A stretch of 64,000 bases of DNA. Origin: Ariolimax columbianus (lineage: Eukaryota > Mollusca > Gastropoda > Stylommatophora > Arionidae). The first letter of the stretch is position 1. Each line of letters opens with the position of its first letter. The notes beneath the pieces were generated by a model that searched no databases, was not told the origin of the DNA, and saw only the letters and a program-made list of their open reading frames with translations. The translations under genes were made by a program, and so were the position numbers. This document shows, piece after piece, positions 37,401 through 49,400 of this stretch. Location of the stretch: the NCBI GenBank assembly GCA_036924085.1, contig JAVGWX010000011.1:29896317-29960316 (forward strand), read 5' to 3'.

Positions 37401-40400
37401 AAGCAAGTCTCATTCCCGGCGACGGCGTTGCAGAATAGGGCCTTTGTCCTTTGTCAACTCCTGATGCAAGCAGCCACTTCATGTCGATGTCTACTGTCAG
37501 TTCATTCACTGTGCTGCATCTTATGCCCCATATTATAATTTTAACTAATAATTTGTCATCTCTCTCTGTAAAATATTAGATATGCCTCTATTCTCATTCC
37601 CTTGACATCTGCACTGTTTCAGTTTGGTAGGTATCTATGTGGTTACTCAGATACCTTATCTTTATACTGAAGGTATACAATAAAACACAAATAATTTAAA
37701 AAAAATTATTTATTTAATTGTGGAGAGCGTAGTCTAAGTTGACAGGGAGCTGGCTTGTGGGATCAAGATGCTGAGCAGCGCATGAGCTGTAGCGGTCAGT
37801 GGCCCATAGCTGACTGCTAGCATCAGGGCCAGCGAACCAGTGCTGCCAAGACCCTTCTACACCTCCATGTGGTGAACCTGGATAGCAGGGCAGACTGGCT
37901 AAGGAGAAGGGATCGAAGAGGGAATGCTAACCCGGTACTAAAATATGCTTGAAGTCGGATGTGTTGGACATAAGCCCTTTCAGGGTTTGGTAGTGGGAAA
38001 TTGAGAACGATCGGAGCTAAGCCAAGCCAGCTGGCTTGCTAGACTGGGATTACGGCGTGCCAAAGTTCGAATTCACTAACGGACAGAAAAATATTCCGGC
38101 TGTTGTTCATGCCTGGTACGACTGCTTCTCAAGTCGACCCAGCTGTAAATGTGTATCTGATGTATGATTTTGGAAAGCTAGAAACAGCAAATTAGGGAGC
38201 TGGCCACCCCCACCTCACATAGGCTGTGGCTTAGTACGTAAAGAGTTATCTGCATAAAGCAGCAGGACATGGTGAGAAATGAAGACCTGTAGAAAACAGT
38301 ACCAACAGCAGCCACTGGAACAAACAAATTAAGAAGAAAATTGGACTGGTTAGGACAAACACTGAGGAAGACATTGTGGCATCATCCAATATAGCGAGGC
38401 AGGCTTTCACATGTAAGGAATCCTCAATGGAAGAGTAAGAAGTAGACATACAAATACTGAAAGAGAATGTGAGCAAGAACTATGATTAAATGGTTAGACC
38501 TGGAGAGAGGCGTATAGAGCCCAAGACCATGGATGCTGACAGGATGTGACCAATGCATCGAGAGGAGCAATAGCTTTGGTTGATTTGAAAGATTGATTTT
38601 AAGAGTATTGTGTGGGGCTGGCAATCTCATGTAAAATATCTTACAGAAACCACCACTGAAGAGTATATCAATTCTTTGACTCCTGCTATGAAGTCCTCAT
38701 GCTGAGAAAGGAAAGGAAATTACGTGAAATTATATTTGTTTCCTATCAATCCATTTGATTTTTCTATGCAAATTCTGTAAAACTATTGTAAATGGATTGA
38801 TAATTTGTAAAATATTTCAGGCTGCCTTTTGTATTTCTTTGGATACTGAGCCCCAGAAGTATGATCCAGTAAGTGATAAATAATGTGGCTGTGGTACAAT
38901 TGTCAGATTGTCATTTTATGTTTCTGATAAATCTAATTTTATTACTAGTTCAGTGATCTCGAGGTAAGGTGTCCACCTCGGGTGCTGAATGTCGCAGATT
39001 CAGTCACAGTGGAGACTGGGATTTTTCCATGTGGATCTTCTGGTAAAAATTGCCCTGATCTCTGGGTAGTGAGATTGGGTACCCGTGTTCAGTGTCGAGC
39101 ACGTACAAAATTCCTCGGCAGTTAGAAATAGAAAAGAGCAGGCTTAACAGCTGCTGCTCCGGATAACAGTACAAACAAATTCAAGTATAAAAAATCTACC
39201 TAATTTAAAGTGCCTTCCCCCAGGCCTAGTAAGCCGCAGGAAGTTGTAAAATACATACTATGTATAGCCAAAGACTTTGGCTACCTGGCAACAGACGTTA
39301 ACATGCCTGTTTGAATACCAGAATTCAGAGTATAACCATTGATAGCCAAATGTAGGGAAAAATATTCTAAAATACATTGAGAGGACATGGTTGAACCTAT
39401 TTGCTGTTGATTCTCATTGGGGCCATAACCTAGATTTCTTATTTTTGTTCGTGTTTTTCCTCAACTTTTGACTATCGGTGTAACTGCAATTTCAATGTAT
39501 TTGTAATCTGAGTCTATTCAATGCCTGTTCGCAGATTTTAATCCTGATTTTTCTCCAACCTAGTTGACTTTTATCATGCTACAGAGCCAAACTGTGCATA
39601 AAGTTTAAACAATAATCAATAGCAAATGTAAAAAATTATGATAACCAGAGAATAATCTTTTTTAATAATTCATATATAATAGTGAATTAGAAAATCAGAA
39701 GCCAAATAGCCAAATAGATTTCATACTCACGAAGACAGCGGGAAAAAAGGAAAGTAATTGACTCGAGAGCGATTTCAAACCTGTGTCGACACAGACCACA
39801 AGACTGTGGTAGTAGTAATAACTACAGCAAACAAAAGGACTAGTACAAACAACAAAGGAAAGAATCAACATAAACTAAAAACAGAAGCTGTTCAAAAAGC
39901 CTTCGAAGCACAAAACAGGACTGTTCAAAACTAACCGAAGAAAGGCAAACGGTTGAAGAAAGGACCTTGTTAAAAGACAGTATTATCAAGGCAGGCAGAT
40001 AAGCATGTGGCACAAAGAAATAGCATAGACAACCCAAGAAAATGACACAAAGGTGGGCTAACGAAGTGAAGACTACCATCAAATAAAGAAACATATATAT
40101 AGAGCATGGGTTAAGAGTAGAGCAGATCAAGGCTGTGAAGACTATAAAACTGCAAGAAACCAGACAAAGAAGGTAATCGCATCAGCTAAAACCAAAACAT
40201 GGGAAGATTATGGAGAGAGTTTAAATTCTGACCACTCAAGATCAATTAGAAAATTATATCAGAAGATCTGAGGCACGAGGAATAGAGAAGAGCGTTATGG
40301 CCCAAAGATACAAGGAATAGAGAAGAGCGTTATGGCCCAAAGATACAAGGAATAGAGAAGAGCGTTATGGCCCAAAGATACAAGGAATAGAGAAGAGTGT

Positions 40401-43400
40401 TATGGCCCAAAGATACAAGGAATAGAGAAGAGTGTTATGGCCCAAAGATACAAGGAATAGAGAAGAGTGTTATGGCCCAAAGATACAAGGAATAGAGAAG
40501 AGTGTTATGGCCCAAAGATACAAGGAATAGAGAAGAGTGTTATGGCCCAACGGAATTCATAAATGACATCTCAGGCAGAGAACTAAATGGCCCAAAGTTA
40601 ATTATGAAAAGAGGGCAGGAATACTTCAGCTAACTCCTCAATCAACCACCAGCAGAAGACATGCTTCAACAATCAACCAGCTCTAATACAATTACAGAAA
40701 TATTGACCAGAAATAAGAGCAGTGCAAAATTCTCCAAAGTCCCCTGGAGCAAACAATATACCAGCTGAATTGATTAAAGTGGTAGGCGATGTTGGAATAG
40801 CCTGGCTTCAGAGATTATTCAACATAGTTTGGACCAACCAAGAGGCACCTGAAGATTGGAGAAATGCCATAATTGTCCCCATATGGAAGAAGTAAGTTAG
40901 TAAGAGCGACTGCACAACTTACAGAGGACTTTCACTGCTAAGCAACGCGGGAAAGATTTTCTGTAAAATAGTAGAAAAATAACTTTAACCATAGAATTCC
41001 AACTAAGCGAAGCACAAATTGGTTTAAGAAAAAACAGAGGCTGTGCTGATGCCATCGCTGCCTTGCGGCAACTAGCGGAAAAAGCCATCGTCTATGATGA
41101 AACTCTTTGTTTAGTATTGATAGATCAAGAAAAAGTGTTCGCCAGGGTTAACCGACAACAGCTGTGTAGAACACCTGAAGAACTATGGAGTTAGTCATCA
41201 CTTGATAAGCATATATGAATGTTTGTATAAAAATAGTCAGTGCACGGTACGAACAAGTGCCAGTGAGTCTGAACGGTTTCTTGTCAAAATTGGAGTTAGA
41301 CAGGGGTGTATGCTTTTTCCCCTGTTCTTCATAACCTACATAGACCAAATCAGCAAAGAAGCCCAATCTAACGATGATAACAGATGTAGCGAACTCCTTC
41401 ACTGACGACCAAGCACTGATTACAAACACTGAAGAACAGCTGCAACAACGCTTAAACAAACATGAGAATCAACGTGAGTAAAACTGAAACAATGATAATA
41501 GCAGGAACAGAAACAACCGCTAAGATCTACACAGAACAGCAACAACCGCTAAGATCTACACAGAACAGCAACAACCGCTAAGATCTACACAGAACAGCAA
41601 CAACCGCTAAGATCTACATAGAACAGCAACAACTGCTAAGATCTACACAGAACAGCAACAACCGCTAAGATCTACATAGAACAGCAACAACCGCTAAGAT
41701 CTACACTGAACAGCAACAACCGCTAAGATCTACACAGAACAGCAACAACCGCTAAGATCTACACAGAACAGCAACAACCGCTAAGATCTACATAGAATAG
41801 CAACAACTGCTAAGATCTACACAGAACAGCAACAACCGCTAAGATCTACACAGAACAGCAACAACCGCTAAGATCTACACAGAACAGCAACAACCGCTAA
41901 GATCTACACAGAACAGCAACAACTCAAGCAAGTGAAGGATATCAAATATTTAGAAAGCATAGTATCATCTAATGGAAGAATACAAGAAGAATTCGATCAC
42001 AGATGCACTAAAGCAAACCGAATCATTGGACAGATGTCGGCAATACTGAAGAACAATCACGTAAAGATTGGCACAAAAAGAGCCCTGTTCAACACAATTG
42101 TAATGCCTACACTATGCTAACAGTATCAAACATGGACACTGACAGCAACAGATAAGAGAAACATAGAAACAACAGAAATGAAATGCCTGAGGGAAATACT
42201 AAAATGGGACAGAATTAGAAATGAGATCAGGAAACAGATGGGCACTATGCCAGTGCTAGACTTCATTAGAAAACAGCAAATTCAATGGTTTGGCTACATA
42301 TTGCGACAGCAACACAGCAGCGTCCCACAGATGGCTCTAACACTTAAACACAGAAGTGCTCACCAAGATGTTGTGCAGATGTAACTGATACACCTGACGC
42401 CTTTTCTGACGAAGACGGATGTGTCAGACCAAAAGGTGCAAATACCGCAGTCAAGCTGTAAACTAACGACACAACGCATTCCATTCTCCGGGACCACATC
42501 CTGCTACTTGCAAAGCCCTGTTCAGGGCTTGGTAGCTGGAGATTGAGAACGAAGGCAGAAGATGCCGAAAGGCAAACCAAGATCAGACGATCGATGAATG
42601 GATGTGTATGCCTGCAAAAGTTAAAAGCCAACATCTCAGGTTCCAGTTTCACCAATATTTATGTTAGTATCCCCATTTTTTAGATCCTTGTATGCTTTTA
42701 GCCCACGTTAAAACCATCAGGCTGTAAAAGAAAATTGTATAATATGTTTCAAAACATTTACAAAGGCAGTATAGAGAAATATATGCAGCTATGATGGTGT
42801 CGTAACTGGTTGTGGGTCTACATTGCTCTACAGTTTTAGTTCATTATAGATGCTCCCAGACCACGGATTTGCCTGTAATCAATGACTTACACTTGTGTTG
42901 ACGGAAACTTGTTGTTGTCCATTTGGATTAGTTAATTCATTTTTTTTTGGTTTTCTTTCGTCCGTAAATCTTGTCTGTACATTGGCTATATGAATGCACT
43001 AGGTTTAAACATGTCGTATTTTATGGTCTGGTTCACACAGCTTAACTTCACGAGATCTGTTTCCTTCGCCCTAGCTGAAAACAGTGTCGGTTTTGGTGTG
43101 TGAAATTTAGACACGACTATAAGGAAGACAGCCTGGGACAGATGCCCAAGTCACTCGCACGCTGAGTGATGTCCCTACAACCTTGCGGTTATGGGAAAGG
43201 CACGACACAATGTTGGATATCATCTTCCCTCTACTGCCTTGCGGAACACCTGTTTACGGGAAAGGCTTCGGGAGTAAACCCTAAGGAAAAATCTTTATAC
43301 TGTGCTATTTCCAATTTGTATGAATCGTGTGGAATACGAGATTTTGTGCAAGATGTGGTGTGGAAATGGCTTGCTTGATGTTCTATGTAACGTGAAAGCT

Positions 43401-46400
43401 CAAAGGGGGGTGAATGGACAGTGGTGTGCGGGGGGTACAGTTAGGCAGGAGGATGAAATAGGAGGAGAGGTGCTGTGATAGGGGAAGTGTAGTGAAAGAG
43501 AGGGGAACTAGGCTTTAAAAAAAACAAAACAGTACTTACATTTATCCAATGCGACACTGGGTAATTCAGCTGCTTAATATAAAATAACAGTTGAAAAGAT
43601 GCAAATTAACAATCGATGTCCGTGGCTCCTTTCATGTTTAACCAGTTGAGGTCCAGGAACTGAAGTTCGTTTTCAGTCTCTTCTCCAGGTGTGTCTTGGT
43701 CTACCTCTTCCCCTATGGAATCCATGTCAGAGCCTGTCTGGTCACATCTGATGGTGTTTTCCATAGTGTGTATCCTATCCAACTCATTTCCTATGTCTGA
43801 TCTGTTGCTCCAGTGGTTATTGTTGGCTCCTTCCCCATAGGTCTTCGTTCCTCACCATGTCTTGCCAGCCTATACCCATTATCCTTTGTAGATATTTATT
43901 GATGAACGACTGGCAAAAGCAAAGGCCCTCCGTCCATCGTAGACAATGATGGCATAATTAATTTTGCAAGCGCTATTTTTAGTAAGGATTAACTGTGCTA
44001 CTTTTTATCCTCACTCTTAACCACTTCGCCACGGAATCCGTGTAGTTCTGTCTAAATTCCCTTTATCATTCCACAAGCTTCCGCTCTATACAGGAGCACT
44101 GATTTGACATTGGAATGAAACAATCTTAACTTGGTGTCAGCCTGAATTTCCCTAGATTTCCTGGGTTTTCCATGTTATTTGGCTTGGCTTCATTTGTTCT
44201 CAATCTCCTGCTAGCAAACCCTGAAAAGGCTTAAGTAGCAGAATGTAGTCCAGAGAACGGAATGCATTGTGTTGTAGTTTACAGCTTGACTGCGATATTT
44301 GCACCTTTCGGTCCAACACATCTGACTTCAGCAAGCATTTTTTTAGGACTGGGTTAGCATTCCCTCTTTGATCCCTTCTCCTTAGCCAGTCTGCCCTGCT
44401 GCAGCCTGTTATCCACGATTACTGCGTGGAGGTGTAGAAGGGTCTTGGCAGCTCTGGTTTGCTGGCCCTGACGCTAGCAGTCAGCTATGGATCGCTGACC
44501 ACTGCAGCTCATGCGCTGTTCAGCATCTTGATCTCCCATGTTATTTAGTAACAAGAATACTGTCCTTCCCTTTCCAATTCTCTCCCTTACATCTGCCTCT
44601 GTGCCCTCTGAAGTATAACTGGTGCTGCCCAAATATGTGACGGTGTCCATCCATCTCTTAGTGTCTCCGCTCACTTTGCTTCTATAAAATGGAGTCATGG
44701 CTCACTTTGCTTCTATAAAATGGAGTCATGGCTCACTTTGCTTCTATAAAATGGAGTCATGGCTCACTTTGCTTCTATAAAATGGAGTCATGGCTCACTT
44801 TGCTTTCTATAAAATGGAGTCATGGCTTACTTTGCTTCTATAAAATGGGGTTATGGCTCACTTTGCTTCCATAAAAATGGGTCAATGGCTCACTTTGCTT
44901 CTATAAAATGGGGTCACGGCTCACTTTGCTTCTATAAAATGGGGTCACGGCTCACTTTGCTTCTATAAAATGGGGTCACGGCTCACTTTGCTTCTATAAA
45001 ATGGGGTCACGGCTCACTTTGCTTCTATAAAATGGGGTCATGGCTCACTTTGCTTCTATAAAATGGGGTCACGGCTCACTTTGCTTCTATAAAATGGTGT
45101 CACAGCTCATTTGTTTCTATAAAATGGGGTCATGGCTCGAAGAAGGTGGGCAACCTTTGTGTTAGAGCCAACATATTACCAAGCCAAGTTTTGCGAAGTG
45201 GGGTGGCCAGTTCCCTGCCTCTCTGCCTTTTTCTTTCCCTAACCATCAGCCAGGTACCCATTAACAGCAGGAGTTTAACCCTGCACCTTTTCCATAAAGA
45301 GCGAGTACTCATGTAGAAGTTTCAAACGTGCAGTTCTATTTATATCACCTTATATGTTGTTTTATGAAATGCTGAACAGGTTGAAAGAATTCTTATCAAC
45401 ATACAAATATTCTTACAAGTAACTATAAATATACTACTGCTCTCCTTTGTCAGTCCAACTCTACTAACATTTGATAATCGTTGTTCAAATTGTCTGATAG
45501 GATGATCCATCCAAACTGGATAACTATGGCAAAGCAATACTGCATGGCAAAGGATATGACCGATGGTTTGACAAGAGTTTTAACATCATTATTTGCTCTA
45601 ATGGAATGGTAAGTAGATTTGCCTCATTTTTTTTCCAATTTCATCTAAAATTGATACTCTGTGCGGGGCAGTCGATACTCTGTGCTGGGCAGAGACTCGG
45701 AGAACGACAAAGACAATAGAGATGAAACTCGTGTCATTCGTTAATGTCTATGGAGGATAATTATTGCATGTTGGTAAGACATGGTGAGGAATGATAACCT
45801 ACTGTTGTGTGTTTTGCCTTTCCCATAACCGCAAGAGGTCGTAGGGACATCACTCAGCGTGTGAGCGATGTGTTAGGCATTTACTTATAAATGTACTGTC
45901 TATCTTTGCATGTTAAAAAAAGCATTTAAAACTATTTCTCAGGTTGTACATGGTGTTCATTCTTTTCAAATTTCATTAAGTGCATATCTACAATGTTTAA
46001 TTCTGTTTGTTATATTTCATTGCTGTAATCCATAATTAATTCTATTCTTTTTGCACTTTCAGATTGGCTTCTGCGCTGAGCACTCCTGGTAAGTACTGCC
46101 TTTAAAAGAATTACTAACCCCTTACTAGGCTTCATTCATCAAGAACCATGAAACTCATGCACTTTCTGAAACTTAGTGTTCACTGCAAGAGTCCTCGGAT
46201 AACAGCAACAAGTATTACTGGGATTTTAAAGCTGGTAGAATGTTACAATAAAAATGGGAGAAATATTTGAAAATATGGATATTGTATGGTGCCAAAGATC
46301 AGCACAATGGATGGGCCGACAGACAGCAGCGCAGTGGATGGGCCGACAGACAGCAGCGCAGTGGATGGGCTGACAGACAGCAGCGCAGTGGATGGGCCGA

Positions 46401-49400
46401 CAGACAGCAGCGCAGTGGATGGGCCGACAGACAGCAGCGCAGTGGATGGGCCGACAGACAGCAGCGCAGTGGATGGGCCGACAGACAGCAGCGCAGTGGA
46501 TGGGCCGACAGACAGCAGCGCAGTGGATGGGCCGACAGACAGCAGCGCAGTGGATGGGCCGACAGACAGCAGCGCAGTGGATGGGCCGACAGACAGCAGC
46601 GCAGTGGATGGGCCGACAGACAGCAGCGCAGTGGATGGGCCGACAGACAGCAGCGCAGTGGATGGGCCGACAGACAGCAGCGCAGTGGATGGGCCGACAG
46701 ACAGCAGCGCAGTGGATGGGCCGACAGACAGCAGCGCATTTGACCCAAAACCTTGTTCAGCCGCCAAGTGGCGGCCCTGGAAACAGGATGCATTAGTGCA
46801 GTTCGGCTAAGGGAAAAGGGATTGCAGTGGGAAGGCAAACCTGGTACCCAACCAATCCAGCTTAAACTGGATGTGTCGAGCTGAAAGGCGTTAAATCACA
46901 GCTTCGCTGTAAGCTATGACACGCCCTATCAGGATGAGCAATGAAGAAGAATGAAGTATTCAATGTTCTAAGAGGTAGGTAGGTAGATAGTCTGTTCTGA
47001 GGTGACAAGGATCCGTTGCACCAACCATTCATGAGCATGTCCCCTGCTGCATGCAAGATGGATGGTGTCTTTCCTATTTGACTTAACCAGGTGATGTGAG
47101 AATGGCTGCTGAGTACAGGACCATGATGGAGAGAATTGTTTTCAATCAATGATGCCCATGGCCTGTTTTAAGAGCTGGTAGGCTTGGTCATCCTTGGCAA
47201 GGCTGGTTATATGTCCCCTTGGCAAGGCTGGTTATATGTCCAAGTACTGCCAAATAGCAACATTTTAGCATGAGGTATCTGCGGTCATGGCCATTCCATT
47301 GGGTGACTTCACCGTTCGAGACCCAGTCATGCTAGTACTAATGGATTGCAAGAATGCGCTTCTTGCTGCTCCTAGAAAAAAGTCTCAAATGTGCTTCTCT
47401 GTAGAATAGTCCATGTTTCAGAACCATATAGCAGGATGGGGGACAGCACAGGTTAGCTAACACATTTGAGAGATAGTTCATTGCTAAATACATCATTAGG
47501 ATCTTGCCAAAATAACTGTCCTAATTCATCATTAGGATATTGCCAAAATAATTGTCCCTATACTTCATTAGGATATTGTCAAAATATTGTCCCTATATAC
47601 CATTAGGATATTGTCAAAATAATTGTCCCTATATACCATTAGGATATTGTCAAAATAATTGTCCCTATATACCATTAGGATATTGTCAAAATAATTGTCC
47701 CATGTCACTGAAATATAAAGGCAACTCTAGTGCCATTGCCATACACTTTCTTATACCAGTTCTCAACTTTTGCCAGTTGAGATGAACAGTTTTTGTTCTC
47801 ATTGCCATGCCTCATCTAACAGAGTGAGGGGTATATTTGAATTTTTAGATGAGGTACAAATTAGCTAATGAGGATGTGAGGGAGTCAGTGCACCCATGAA
47901 ATATTTTACACATAGCAGGATGAAACAGTCCTGGATTTGAGGACATGTAATACTGCTACAGGAAAAAAATATCATTAAAGAGATAGGAAATGACAGAGAG
48001 GGCACCATGGCATGGAAGAGAGTCAAGAACAGAAATTATAAACAAGTTGTGAAGGTCTGTCTTCATCTATGCCAGCCTGCAGTGTCTATAAAAGAGAATT
48101 TGAATTGATGTGATTAATACAGGTTTATAAGATAGTCAATGGAAAGGATAAATTAGACTATAACAAGTTTTTCAAAGTACAGCCGTCTACAAGAACAATA
48201 GGGCACAGTTACAAATTAAAGAAAGGTCCAAATTAGATGCTGGGAATTATTTTTTTAGTCAAGAGAGTGGTGACTGCTTGGAATGCATTGCCACAGGAAA
48301 TAGTGGAGGCAGGGTCAATTATGCATGCAAGAATAAATTGGATGCATATAGTTTTTAGATCAAGCGAAGGTAAAGAAATTGGTTGCATACATAGTCTTCT
48401 AAACAAGTATAAGAAAGTTAGTTAAGAAAGAAGTCATTTGTACGCTCTCTTTATCATTGTTCCTCATGTATGCAATGTGTTGGGACATAGTTTTTCACAA
48501 TTATAAGTTTAAACTACGATATAAGGAAGCCCATGGATGACAGAAAATAATCCAAAGTCAGTATATTTTTGACAATACTTTGCAGAACTGAATTTTAAAT
48601 ACAACAAAGCTAACACTGTCTTCAGCTAGGGCAAAGGGCGCCAGTCTTGTGAAGTTCAGCCTGTGAACTAGACCGGGAAATATGACACAGGTTTAAGTGC
48701 AGTGCTTTTCATTTAGCCGATGTCCATTCCAGGATAATTGGACGGGAAAAAACACACAAAACGAACTAATTAAACAGTCCAAAGGAAAAGAACACGTCTC
48801 CATGAACACAAGTGTAAGTCGATGACCAGTGTGAATTCCTGGCAAATCCATGATCTTGCGGCATCTATAATGAACTAAAACAGAAGAACAATGTTGACCC
48901 GCAGCCAGTTATGGCACCATCTTTGCTGCTCTATGTAGTGCAGTAGTGCACACAAAAACTAAACTTAGAATATACAAGCTTATGTACCTTTTGTGCTTCT
49001 GTATGGTGCGAAGTGCTGGAGAGCAACAACAAAATATGTCAAAATTGTTGCCTTTTCACACAACCTGTCTAAGGAAAATTTCTCTTTTTGACACAATACC
49101 ATCATTAGTGTCCGAAAATTTAATGCGCATGCTGGTGAGATCTCAATGGCCTATGCACCGAGAGGAACAACAGGTTTTAATTGAGTGAATGCCATCATCA
49201 ACGAAGAACTGCTTGCTTGACACAATCAAAAAGATAAGAATGCCATTACAAAGGGTTGGCACTTGCATGACAAAAGTCATTGACTCTTTCGACAGACATC
49301 GGCCAAGAATCACAAGAGGTGGCAAGGATACATTTTTGTTGTGGCTGGGGATTCCATTTGGTTGACACTGGCATGACAAGTCAAGGGGATTCCATTTGAA

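Larger units (their letters stand above)
39830..42390 (+). mobile_element. RTE-like LINE remnant, longest in the window, with two internal minisatellites
   Basis: In order: linker ([36 protein letters not shown]), the 35-bp array, RT fingers/palm ([62 protein letters not shown] in place of FADD), the 29-bp array, thumb ([20 protein letters not shown]) and C-terminus ([40 protein letters not shown]). Catalytic changes (KAFDRV to KVFARV, FADD to FTDD), stops and shifts make it inactive. It runs directly into rep-B. Confidence 0.88.
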
